Shown one piece after another: positions 1-10,011 of a stretch of DNA of 64,000 nucleotides. The stretch spans positions 62,001 to 126,000 of the forward strand of contig NC_054389.1 in the NCBI RefSeq assembly GCF_001625195.1, read 5' to 3'. Position 1 is the stretch's first letter; every line of letters begins with the position of its first letter. Position numbers and translations under genes: made by a program. The notes under the pieces are model-generated. The model saw nothing but the letters and a program-made list of their open reading frames with translations, had not been told where the DNA came from and did not search any database. This DNA comes from Drechmeria coniospora (taxonomy: Eukaryota > Ascomycota > Sordariomycetes > Hypocreales > Ophiocordycipitaceae).

Positions 1-232
1 CCAGTCCGCCCGCCTGCCTGCCTGCATGTCGACCAGTCTGCCCGTCCGTCCGCCTGCCTCTCCGCCCGCCTGCCCGCCTGCCTACCTGCGTGCCCTCGTT
101 CTCGGTCGGCAACGGCTGCTCGTTCGTGCTACAACAGCGTCGACGTAGGGCTGCCTTCTCAGGCACCGACCAAACGTCAAGCTCCTCGCCCTCCGTGCTT
201 CTCCGGTCCCTTCGGCCACCCCGCTCCATAGC
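1..232. other. 5' edge, low-complexity sequence
   Basis: The first roughly 90 bases are built from short CTGCC/CCGCC words (a degenerate pyrimidine-rich simple repeat). The rest is probably promoter and 5' untranslated sequence of the gene starting at 233. I see no separate gene here. Confidence 0.5.
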
Positions 233-1150
233 ATGCCGCCCGGACAGCAGGGCGATCACGGCCTACGTCTGGGCCGCCTCCCCAACGAGCTCGTATCTCG
301 CCTTCAGCTCTTCGCGGGTCTCATCCTGACCGTCGTCGCCTGCGTCCTCGCCGTCATCCGCTTCTACGTGCTCGATCTCGTCATACCCAAGGTCTACTCG
401 GCCCGAACCCTCGAGCCGCTCAACGACGGCCAGCGGCGCGGCTTCGTCAACCACCACGTCGCCGCCGGCACCAAGATATTCCTCATCATCATCACCTGCT
501 ACCCCCTGCTCGCCGTGCTCTCGGGCGGCGCGACGCCCCAGACCCCCTTCGCGCCGGGCATGAGGACGACGCTCGGCGACGTCCTCGTCGTGTCCGCTCA
601 GGTCTTCACCGCCATGTACATCTTCGAGCTCTTCTACCGCGAGAAGATCTCGCCCATCGGCTGCGCCCACCACGTCGGCGCCATCGTCATCGCCCAGACG
701 GCCCTGGCCATGAACGTCAACTTCGACAAGGAGCCCGACAGCATTTACGAGCTCCTTCTCTGCTTCATCTGGGGTACCGACCATCCATCGTCCCCCGCTT
801 TCCGTGCGTCGTCCCTCTAACCTTGCCCTTCCTTCCGCTTCGCAGGCGCCTTCGACGTCGTCGCCGAGCTGTGGCCGCACGTGGCCATGATCGTCTACCG
901 CATCCACACCCCGAAGCACCTGCTGCTCGCCCGCACATTCTACGCCACCATGGCCCTGGAGCTTGTCGGCACGACGGTCGAGACGGCCGTCGTCATGTGG
1001 ATATTCGGAAGCCTCTGGGACCGATGGTCGCTCTCGCTCAAGATCGCCACGCCCATCCTGCACACGCTCTTCTCCGCCGCCCAGCTCTGGAGCGCGAGGA
1101 TATTTTACAAGCTGGCCAGGGAGCAGCGGACGAAGCACCTGTACGAGTAG
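233..1150 (+). CDS. TLC-like multi-pass integral membrane protein
   Basis: Two exons, 233-773 and 846-1150, give 281 residues. The 72-nt intron (GT at 774, CAG ending at 845) restores frame across a Trp-Gly-Ala-Phe junction. The protein has an N-terminal hydrophobic helix at about residues 25-48 and further membrane segments at about 80-97, 120-137 and 145-160, with more after the intron. A His-His pair in the motif SPIGCAHHVGAIVIAQ recalls the paired histidines of TRAM/LAG1/CLN8 (TLC) proteins, but the Asp-rich Lag1 motif of true ceramide synthases is absent. I therefore infer a TLC-fold membrane protein of unknown substrate, probably in the ER or endomembranes. The start is the first Met in a frame that stays open to the splice site. 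The C-terminal codons and 3' flank are tandemly duplicated just downstream. Confidence 0.65.
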
Positions 1151-1386
1151 CGTGTGCCATTCGGGGTCCGGCATATTGTTTCATGGGCGAGTCCGCGCCC
1201 CGCTCACGAGGAAGAACGGGTCCGATAATACGAAGCGCATTGCGCGCGAGATGAGATGGTGCCTGTACGAGTGGACTGTACGATTCGGGGTCCGACATGC
1301 TTATTTCATCGACGAGTCTGCGCCCCGTTCACGAGGAAGACCGGGTCCGACGATACGAGGCGTATCGCGCGCGAGACGAGATGGCG
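1139..1386. repeat. Diverged 124-bp tandem duplication of a gene's 3' end
   Basis: A segment starting in the last codons of the membrane protein gene (about 1139-1262) is repeated at about 1263-1386. The shared word attcggggtccg lies at 1159 and 1283, a period of 124 bp. Many of the differences between copies are C/T and G/A transitions. In the second copy the stop codon of the Leu-Tyr-Glu-stop end is changed to a Trp codon. Confidence 0.75.
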
Positions 1387-3317
1387 TCCACCATTTCGGC
1401 GACAATGCTCGACGCGAACCGTCGCTCCTCTGTTCTCCTTCTGCTCGCCTTCGCATCCCCGACCGGCGCCGACGGTTGGTACGGTTGGGAGGGGTCGCGA
1501 AAGAGAAGCAGGCTCCGTTGGGAGCCGGGACTCGAATGTCGGCAATTCATCATCAGAACCAACAGGCTGCCCTTCAAGGTGAGTACGCGTCACGGCGGGG
1601 TCAGCAACCGACGCAGTGTAACCTCGTGTTCATCTTTCCGGCTTGGGTCCGCGTCGACCCTGGCGGTAAGACATTTCCCTTGGCCCCTTTCGCTCATGTA
1701 CTGTAACCTTATTTTCGTGTACAAGACGGCCATGACGTCTGTGTCTTATCATTGATTGCAGGGGAAATGATTGGGTATGGGGGGGGGCAGGACACGCCGG
1801 GCTGTGTGAAAACGAAGGCATCCAGGCGCTGGGCGTGTTGTAAGAAGCGAGAACAACAGGTATGTCGAGGACGTCATGCGTCGAGAACAAGCGTACGAAA
1901 CCTCTTCATGCCGTTACCAATCGTGCGATGGGTGCATTTACCTGGAACGACCCGGTAGATGAACTGCAAGCAAGGCCGAACCATGTCGGATGTTGTTGGG
2001 AATGTCAGCCTCGTCATAAGCAAGTAAGAAAATAAGGACCAACGCGTTAATTTCCTCGCAACAGGACACACATCCCTCCGAGGTGCGCCAACAGTTGCGT
2101 TACGGCGCATGCGGCCATTAAATACGTGCTTGTACAGTGTTATTCATGTTATTCATATCTACGGAGCGAGTATACGAAATCAAATCTCTGTTCATACGAA
2201 AATTCGCAACACGCCCAACGACGCCCCACGGCTAGTACTTGGCGCCTATACGATGCATGAAGATGCCTGCTGCATATGCTGACCGACTTCTAGTCTTGAT
2301 CATCGTCGGCGCGCTGTAGCTGCTGAGACGGCTGTGATTCCAAGGTCTGCCGGAACTGTGAGGCCGCCGTGACTGCCAGGCCGGGCTCTGACTCCCTTAG
2401 CTGTCATGACACCCGGGCTGCTAGAACTGCTGGGACTGCCATAACTGCCGATATCGCCGTGGCGATGAGCCTTTTTATATTACTCATGATTCCTGCACGA
2501 AGAGCTCGGAATAGTACGGGTCAAGTCGTCATGAGCCAACAACAGAGGCCAAGGATGTCTGCCCTCCATAAGGTGTGTAGCCGTCACTCGTACACTCCTA
2601 GAGCTGTATTACCACGGAATGACACTGCATAATGGAGAGTCCACCCGTCTGACGCCCTGCGAGTATCACCCATCGTGGGCGGCGCCTCCACATCCATGGG
2701 GAGTGGTCATTTCGGTGAGGCATCGTTGCATACGCTTCAACAAGGCATGATCCGGCGGCTGCAACGATGGTGCCGAATCAGGTCCCATGACCCGGACCTG
2801 TTTTACGTCGAGGCACCTGTACACCTGCACTTCGTACGGCTTGGCTTGTTTCAGTTATCGTTGGAGGCGGGCAAAAGTTTATCAATACTCACAACGATGC
2901 ATCGGAGCACAACACGCACTCGTGGGGAAGAAAGAGGCCGTGGTTCATGGGAAGCAAGCCATGGCAGTGCCGCGTCATGTGTAACTGCGGTGCAAATCAT
3001 TCCCATGCAGACTTGTTGCCATCGATCTCGCATGGTTGTATGCAAGGTCTGGAGAGCTTGCACCGAAGTGACGAGCCATGTATTTGTTCCGTACTGTGGC
3101 CATTTTTTCATAGCATTTCCTTGTTCAGCTTATGGACTGGCTTACTTCTACAGCAAGTCAGCTATGATATGGGCGACTCCTCTCGTCACAACCACCCTTG
3201 TTGTGATATCATACATTGCATTGAACGAGCACTACCATCACGCAACTGTGTCACAAATTGAAATACGGATATGAATGATGGACTTGGAGTATCTAAAGGT
3301 AGAGTTGGTTCTTGACT
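1387..3317. other. Spacer without recognisable gene
   Basis: I see no splice-consistent protein here. Open frames of up to about 200 codons exist on the plus strand (2675-3274), but their composition is irregular, they match no family I know, and they are broken by overlapping frames. A stretch at about 1515-1565 loosely resembles part of a minus-strand tRNA but lacks a complete cloverleaf. Confidence 0.4.
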
Positions 3318-3508
3318 TTATTCCTTGACCGCATTGTCCTCTTCTTCGATGGGGTTGAAGGGCTTGACAATGCGCCCGCCGAATGGATAATTCATATCCA
3401 CTCGCTTGATGATAAAAGTGCAGTCGCAGTTATCTCCGCGCTTTGGTAGAAGCTCATCTCCGGATATCCCACATAGAAACCAATCCCTACACGGTTCCCC
3501 TCCACCTC
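3318..3508 (-). pseudogene. 3' fragment of an unidentified cysteine-containing protein, frame change inside
   Basis: Read on the minus strand, a protein-like segment ends at a TAA at 3318-3320. Its last 47 codons (from 3458) include GDNCDCTFIIKRV and PFGGRIVKPF and look strongly coding. The likely upstream continuation, about 3508-3459, containing GIGFYVGYPE, is in a different frame with no plausible intron between the two, so a single-base indel is suggested. No start codon or complete upstream exon could be assigned. The family is not recognised. It could be a decayed gene, a sequencing error in a real gene, or chance. Confidence 0.3.
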
Positions 3509-3552
3509 CTTGGTCTCATCGTCGTCAACGGTTTCAGATGGGTTAATGTGTT

Positions 3553-4036
3553 ATGGACGAAGCAGATTCCGCTTCATTCGATAACCCTACCATATCGATT
3601 GACGAGGTGCTCATGAACGAATACCACCGGCCTCGCATGGAAAGAATGCAGAAAAGAATGACAAGACATGGGAGCCGTGTGCCGTTTTGGGGGGATTCAG
3701 CCGAGTTTAAGAATGATGCGGGTTTGGCAGGTGACAATTCAGCAACCGCAATGTGCCTATGGCACGCGACGCTGCTTCGACTCGGAGCATGGCTCAAGAG
3801 AAGCTGCATGACCCGAGTGATGCTTTCAGGGGTCCATCCATTTGGTTGGTGCAGTTGTTCAAGTATCGGATGGCAGCGAGCCGCGTCACGGTTTGATAAA
3901 CTTGCCGCGAGCGCTCGGCAGGGGACAAGACGTATACGCATCCAAAACGACCAACTTCCAGGCGAATGCAAATGTAGCAGCTGAATTTTCAAGTCTCGGT
4001 GGCTGCGTCATGCTATTCGCCGCACCAAACGATTGA
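3553..4036 (+). pseudogene. Decayed candidate of heat-labile enterotoxin A-type ADP-ribosyltransferase
   Basis: Two overlapping plus-strand frames (3553-3984 and 3842-4036) each carry part of what resembles the fungal enterotoxin-A-like ADP-ribosyltransferase fold. In the first frame, near 3685, FWGDSAEFKNDAGL sits where the family has its Arg-x-Asp-x-Arg motif, but the arginine position reads Trp (TGG), one C-to-T change from CGG. In the second frame, near 3929-3952, YASKTT sits where the Ser-Thr-Ser motif is expected and is followed by an AAEF and a FAAPND segment. A frame change lies between about 3780 and 3900. No signal peptide or start was found. The similarity is weak, recognised by eye, and the copy appears non-functional. 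Confidence 0.28.
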
Positions 4037-4340
4037 AGCCCGATGATCGGGTATACCGGAAGGTTACGAGGGTGAAACCGGTTTGATGATCAGAGTGACT
4101 CGAAAAGTCGTACGTAATGCCCCCAAACCTTGACTCGGGCTGGTCTGCGCGAGAAGTCAAATACGCAGAGCTTGCCACCATCAAAGTTGGACGAGGCAAA
4201 GACTCGGGCACGACACACTCGTTTAACGGGCACGCAGTGGGTGCCGAGACGAACTTGACGACGTAACATGACGTGCTGGCTACGTTCATTACCATTTTCT
4301 TGATTATTTTCGCTCAAGGACGCCCCGTGCAGTGCGCAAT

Positions 4341-5160
4341 ATGAGGGCATGTCGAGGCATCTTCTCCTGGACCGTTTTCGTCGGCGGACTGCCCCAACTT
4401 CTCGCCGCCGCGGCCATGGGGAGTACGGAGGGAACCTTTTCGAGTACGGGACCCTTCTCCAGTTCGAGGAATGGCCGACGCTGATGGTCGATAGCGCCGA
4501 CGGAGCTCCCGATGCGAGCGAGGTCGAACAGGCTCATCCCCGTCGTCGTCGGGGGGCCGCAGGATCTCTTCGTGCCCAACGTCATCCGAGGGGCAAAGCC
4601 GGGCGATGTCGTGCAGTTTCAATTCAGCAACGGCAACCATACGGTGACGGAGAGTGCCGAGAACGCGGCATGCCAACCGCTCCAGGCGCAAAGGGCCGAG
4701 GCCATACATAGCGGTCACGTACCCTTCCGGGACGGCCAGACCGAGGTAGGGACCTTTACCATGCCCGTCACGAGGTCGGAGCCCATGTTTCTATACTGCG
4801 CCACCGGCCCTCACTGCCAGACGGGCCAGGTGATGGTGATCAACCCGTCAGTACCGCGACCGCACAGGCCATGATTCGCGTCGTTTCCGGCTGACGTGAA
4901 CCAGCACGAGCGACGACCAACTCATCAAGTACGCCAAGCTGAGCATGGGGGCAAAGGAAAACGTCGATGGCGGTGCTGTCTCCGGCGGCTTTGTGGGGAA
5001 GATCCCCTTGCAGGATGCGGCCTTCACCCCAGCGCCGGCCGAGAAAGACGGGGCGGGGCCTCCGGCCGAGGCGCCGGCCACGGAGCGGTCGGCAATCAAC
5101 GAAACCAGCCAGGCCACGACGCTTGGCAGGGTCAAACGGGCGTCGGCATCACACCGTTAG
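4341..5160 (+). CDS. Secreted cupredoxin-like protein with Gln at the axial copper-ligand position
   Basis: Exons 4341-4422 (or 4341-4443), 4495-4846 and 4905-5160 give 229 or 236 residues. Intron 1 ends at TAG 4494 after a CTGAT branch sequence. Its donor is GTACGG at 4423 or 4444, and both keep the frame. Intron 2 is 4847-4904 (GTCAGT to CAG, branch CTGAC). The first exon encodes a signal peptide (MRACRGIFSWTVFVGG, then an Ala-rich region). The middle exon is a single cupredoxin domain of the fungal extracellular type: VVVGGPQDLFVPN, then NGNHTVTES with the first ligand His, and YCATGPHCQTGQ with ligand Cys and His. The position that is usually Met in this family is Gln here, as in stellacyanins. 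The C-terminal third is rich in Ala, Pro, Glu and Thr, with no clear GPI signal. It is probably an extracellular copper-binding or wall-associated protein. The substrate is unknown. Confidence 0.75.
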
Positions 5161-6542
5161 GCATCCGAACCATGTTGCCTTTCCTTTCTCCACGGCGTCT
5201 GGACTCGACTGGGTGCGTGGCAGCAGTCAGGGGATTTCAAATGCCCTGCCCAGGACCTCCCACGCGGACGGTCGACATGTTCACGGTGCATGGATTGACA
5301 AGCTGCATGTGCGAGTGTCGCGCAGGGGAAGATGGGAACTTTGTTTTCATGGGTGACGTGTCCATCATCGGACAGTTTCGTCCGGCGACGACCAGCGGTG
5401 AATCGTACGGATCACGGTGAGCGAGGTCAAGGGACGGATCTTGAGTTTGGCGTCCTTCCGGTCGCTTGAAAATCTGACACGAGATGAAACGACAGCTCTC
5501 GTATAGCGGGCAGCAATACTGCATGCAATTTTCGCCATGGAGGAAGCAGCCACCAACCCAGTTCGTCACCAGAGCCGTGCTGTTTGAGCGGGGAGCAAAC
5601 GATGATGAGGCGAAGCACATTCACCTCGATTTAATTCAATATTCTCCGAGAATATGCGCTCTACCGGTAATTTGGTGGCGATTCGGGGCATCTGTCCTGC
5701 GTTGAAGGGCAAGCATGGACTTTCTCACCAACCTCGTTCCACGGATGGGTCAGAGGTCGGATCCAGAGTATTCATGTACGATGATTTTTGCCGTGTCATG
5801 CGTATATTTTCTTGCCTGATGTCAATGCATACGTGAATGCGAAACCACCGGGCTCGCGATGGATGGGTGCGTATGGTGAAGACATGACAAGCTGGGCCGC
5901 CTCGAACATCAAGTTTGAAACGCCTGCGCAGCACAACACGATGCCAGCGGCATGGAGCAGCGGAACGGTTAGTCTGGCATGCGTGGCTGGGTACAGAGTC
6001 AAGCGTATTATTCTAAAGTGGCGCCGAGGCTCTACTGGTCGTTAGTTGGGAGGACCGCGCATGGCCATGACGGCACGATGATGCTAAAAATGTTAGACTG
6101 AAACAGCGAGTGTCCACCCCGTTTCATGTTGGCAAGGCCACGCACTCGTGTTCGTGGGAGGTCACGAATAAGTGAGAGCGACGGATCGGGGCACGAAGGC
6201 CTCGCCTTGATCTCCAACGACAGCGTTGCGACACCATGACTAGGATGGGGTGGATGGATGTAGCAGATAAAGAAAGATGGGACGATTTCGGTGCAATAAA
6301 GCATCTCCTCCTCCCCAGCGGTCGGACGAAGGGTTGAGATGCGTTTAGCAATGAGTAAGGCATCTCTCTAGTCGTTTCCTCGTCACGGCAAACTTCCCAT
6401 ACATATATACGGCGAGGGAAGCAAGGTCCGGAATCTTGCTCTCGTTTGCCACATCTTTTCCTTTTTTTCCTTCTCCTTTCCGCTCCCTCATTCATCTCAC
6501 ATTGTAGGAGCAACAGGGTAACGCGAGCCAGCACAGCATAGC
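5161..6542. other. Spacer and promoter region, no gene seen
   Basis: There are no protein-like frames with supporting splice sites. A TATA-like run, catacatatatacgg, lies near 6400 about 130 bp upstream of the metalloprotease start, followed by a pyrimidine-rich tract at about 6450-6490. These are plausible core-promoter elements for that gene. Confidence 0.4.
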
Positions 6543-9500
6543 ATGGTGGCCTCCATTTGGGCCGTGACCGGCCTTCTGGCTGCGGCCGCGACGGCTTCCC
6601 GGGCAGGCTCAAACGTGATGTTTGCCATCGGTGGAAGGGGTGTTGAGCCCCGGGCCGTGAATCTCGCCGCCCACAACGGATCGCTCAACTTTGACACGTA
6701 CTTTCACGTCTGTTGTCCGCCCGGAACTCCCCATTGCGGAACGGTAAGGCGTCGCCGGTCACAGCCCCGTGCGAAAGTGAGTGCTGACAAGTTGCGTGTA
6801 GGAAGCCAGCGCGAAGTTGGTCATGAAGAAGCTGAATGACGAGTTTGCGCTCGGGCATATCGGCTTCACCATGTCAAGGTTCCACATTTTCGACAATGCC
6901 ACCTGCTTAGGCAGTGGAAAATCCAGCTCCGTCGGTGATCTCGACACGCACGCCATCATGGAGAGTGTGCGCGAGGGTGGACCGGATGCTCTCAACCTTC
7001 TCTATCTGCCAAGAAACCAAGAGTCCGGGACCAAGGGATTCACCCTCATCTTGAACCCAGGACAGTCAGTGGCTCAGCAGGCGAATCCTAAACACGACGG
7101 ACCTCATCTGGCCATGACCTGCCTGACAGGAAAAGACGGCCAGGGGCCCGACGAAACCGACCTTTGCCTGACGGTGCACGAAGTAGGCCACTGGTTCAAT
7201 CTCACGCACACAGAAGATACAACAGGCATCAAGGTGACGAAAGATATAGTTGGACCCAAAGGAACCGTAGGAGCTACGAAAAAGATTGAAAACGTCATGG
7301 CGCCCACGATTATGTGCGTATACAATTCCTTCCTGTTTACCGTCAGCGTCTGATTCTAACACGGCAATAGGCATGGGAATAAGCAGGGATTTAACAAGGA
7401 ACAGATGGATGAATTACGAATCGTCGCGTTGGACCGGGCGAGTTGCAAAAACGGCAGCTCGATTCCGTCGCCTCCTTCGCCTCCTTCTCCTCCTTCTCCG
7501 CCTTCACCTCCTTCTCCTCCCTACACGAACAACAACAATGTAGAGGAAGACGGAACGTCGACGGATTCCGCCAACAAAAAGCAATCAACCGGTCAGACCA
7601 ATCAAGGGTTGTCTAACGAGTCCGACGACGAAGGGCTGTCCAACAACGAGGTCGGCGATGGGGGCCTGCCCAACAAGGTGGCCCATCAAGGGACGCCGAA
7701 CGTGTCGGCCAATCGAGGACAGTCGAACTCGTCACCCGGTCTGGAGGAGAAGCCGAAAGCCAAGGCATGCCGGTGCACATGCCGCAGTCACTCCGGCCTT
7801 CTCCGGTCACCGGGACAGAAACAGGCAAAGGCAGGACCGCAAGGCCCTATGCCTCCGCCTTCGTCCGAGGAGCCATCGTTCGAGGCAGAACCAAAGGGAG
7901 CAGGTTCGCCTACGACGTCCAACAAAAGCCCGCCTTACTCGGCCGGCGAAAAGACTGGTACGTCGTCCGAAGAGAATGACACGCCGCTCGGGGCGGCAGA
8001 GCCGAAGGGAGAAGGTTCCCCTACGACGTCCAACAAAAGCCCGCCTGAATCGGCCAGCGAAAAGACAGATCCTTCGTCCGAGGACGAGGACACGCCCACT
8101 GCGTCCGAGAGCGACAACAGGTATCCTACCGCCGAGAAGGACAGCATGTCTCCTCCAACCGAGCAGGACCGCACGCCTCCTTCGGGCGACGGAAGCTCCT
8201 CTCCTCCCTCTGCTCAACGGCCGTATTCTTCCGATGAAACAGATGAGCCTCCTCTGACCGATCAATACCGCACGCGTCTTTGGGCCAACCAAAGCGTGAC
8301 TCTGCATTCATCGCTGCGTAATTCAACCAGGACGCGGCATAAGTCGACTTCGGTGCTGCGCAACTCAACCGCCAAGTCGCTCCCAGAGGAGGCAGAGCTC
8401 AAGGAAACGGACGAGCCTGCTCCGCCTTACGAAACCGAAACTCGCTCCTCCGCACAGAACAACACAAACCCTTGGGCCAATAAAACTCAGCAGGAGGACA
8501 GGCCTCTCGATGAAAGCTCGTATGATTCGCCGCATTCAAGCCTGACGAATTCATCGGATTCAAGCCTGTATCATTCGCCGGATCGAAGCTCGTACAATTC
8601 GTCGGGTTCAAGCCTGTATCATTCGTCGGATCGAAGCTCATACAATTCGTCGGATTCAAGCTTGTATCATTCGTCGGAACCAAAGCCGTATAATTCGTCA
8701 GGTTCAATCTCGCATCCTTTGACTGATCAAGGCGAGGACACTTTGTCGGATCAAAAGTATCCTTCGATTAAAGATGGACAGAATTCGTCGGAAGAAAGAC
8801 CGCCTACCTCGTCGAGTTCAAGCCCGTATCCTTCGACGGAAGAAGGCCCGACTTCATCAGATCAAAAGTACCCTTCGATTAAAGATGGACAGAATTCGTC
8901 GGAAGTAAGACTGCCTAACTCAAGCCCGTATCCTTCGACGGAAGAAGGCCCGATTTCATCAGATCAAAAGTACCCTTCGATTAAAAATGGCCAGAATTCG
9001 TCGGAAGAAACACCGTCTAATTCGTTGAGTTCAAGCCCATATCTAGCGACGGAAACCCCGACTTCATCGGATCAAAAGTATCCTTCGATTAAAGATGGAC
9101 AGAATTCGTCGGAAGAAAGACCGCCTACCTCGTCGAGTTCAAGCCCGTATCCTTCGACGGAAGAAGGCCCGACTTCATCAGATCAAAAGTACCCTTCGAT
9201 TAAAGATGGACAGAATTCGTCGGAAGTAAGACTGCCTAACTCAAGCCCGTATCCTTCGACGGAAGAAGGCCCGATTTCATCAGATCAAAAGTACCCTTCG
9301 ATTAAAAATGGCCAGAATTCGTCGGAAGAAACACCGTCTAATTCGTTGAGTTCAAGCCCATATCTAGCGACGGAAACCCCGACTTCATCGGATCAAAAGT
9401 ACCCTTCGATTGAAGATGGCCAGAATTCGTCGGAAGAAACACCGTCTAATTCGTTGAGTTCAAGCCCATATCTAGCGACGGAAACCCCGACTTCATCGGA

Positions 9501-10011
9501 TCAAAAGTACCCTTCGATTGAAGATGGCCAGAATTCGTCTTCGTCGGGGAAAAAACCGTCTAATTCGTCGAGTTCAAGCCCGTATCTTTCGACGGAAGAA
9601 GGCCAGAGCTCATCGGAAGAAAAAGCTTCTAATCCGTCGAGTTCCAACCCCTATGCTTCATCGGATCAAAAGTATCCTTCGCCTGGTGGTCCTTCATCGG
9701 GTCAATCGTACGCTTCGCCTGGCCAACAACCTACACCTGATGAAAGCCAGGGTCCTTCATCGGGTCAACAGTATGCTTCGCCTGACCAGGGTCCTTCGTC
9801 GGGCCAACAGTATCCTTCGTCCGGTCAAGGCCAGTCCCCTCCGTCCCAAGAGGCGGCTTCACCGTCCGATCAAAGCGAGGGAAAGTCGACAGCCTATCAA
9901 GGCACGCCTGAGGCCCAGGGTGGCAGCGGTGTTCCGGGATACGGATCGAACACTGACGGTCAATTGCAGCAGCAGGGGCAAAGGAACTCGACAGGCTACC
10001 GTCGTCGTTGA
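6543..10011 (+). CDS. Secreted M43-like (pappalysin family) metalloprotease with giant Ser/Pro repeat tail
   Basis: Exons 6543-6743, 6802-7313 and 7371-10011 give 1,117 residues. Introns are GTAAGG...TAG and GTGCGT...TAG. A signal peptide (MVASIWAVTGLLAAAATASRA) is followed by a catalytic domain. The zinc motif HEVGHWFNLTH keeps the three His and the Glu of HExxHxxGxxH but has Asn where the family normally has Gly. A likely Met-turn, ENVMAPTIMHG, spans the second splice junction. The catalytic part is about 290 residues, the usual size for the whole fungal enzyme. From about residue 250 the chain becomes a low-complexity tail of more than 800 residues: PSPPSPP runs, Ser/Asn/Tyr repeats (SSLYHSSDRSSYNSS type) and about 36-residue units starting SSDQKYPSIKDGQNSSE. 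It is probably an extracellular or wall-anchored protease. The missing Gly and lack of the usual cysteines make activity uncertain. Confidence 0.8.
8530..9660 (+). repeat. Coding tandem repeats, including a near-identical 321-bp higher-order unit
   Basis: This lies inside the metalloprotease tail. The word tcggatcaaaagta recurs at 8746, 9067, 9388 and 9496. The first two steps are exactly 321 bp (107 codons) with near-identical sequence over the whole unit, which itself contains three shorter repeats of the QKYPSIK type. The last step is 108 bp (36 codons). All unit lengths are multiples of three, so the frame is kept. Upstream, at 8530-8700, a shorter Ser/Tyr repeat is present. Confidence 0.9.

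Noticed and set aside
263..1174. 303-codon minus-strand open frame opposite the TLC-like gene
   Set aside because: Charged, Gly/Glu/Arg-rich antisense shadow that crosses the intron of the plus-strand gene without any motif.
1515..1565. tRNA-like segment on the minus strand (attcgagtcccggctccca)
   Set aside because: The T-loop-like word lacks a pairing stem, and only about 54 nt separate plausible acceptor strands, too short for a tRNA. At best it is a decayed fragment.
2675..3274. 199-codon plus-strand open frame with a hydrophobic C-terminal half
   Set aside because: No signal, family motif or splice support. Other frames overlap and the composition is irregular.
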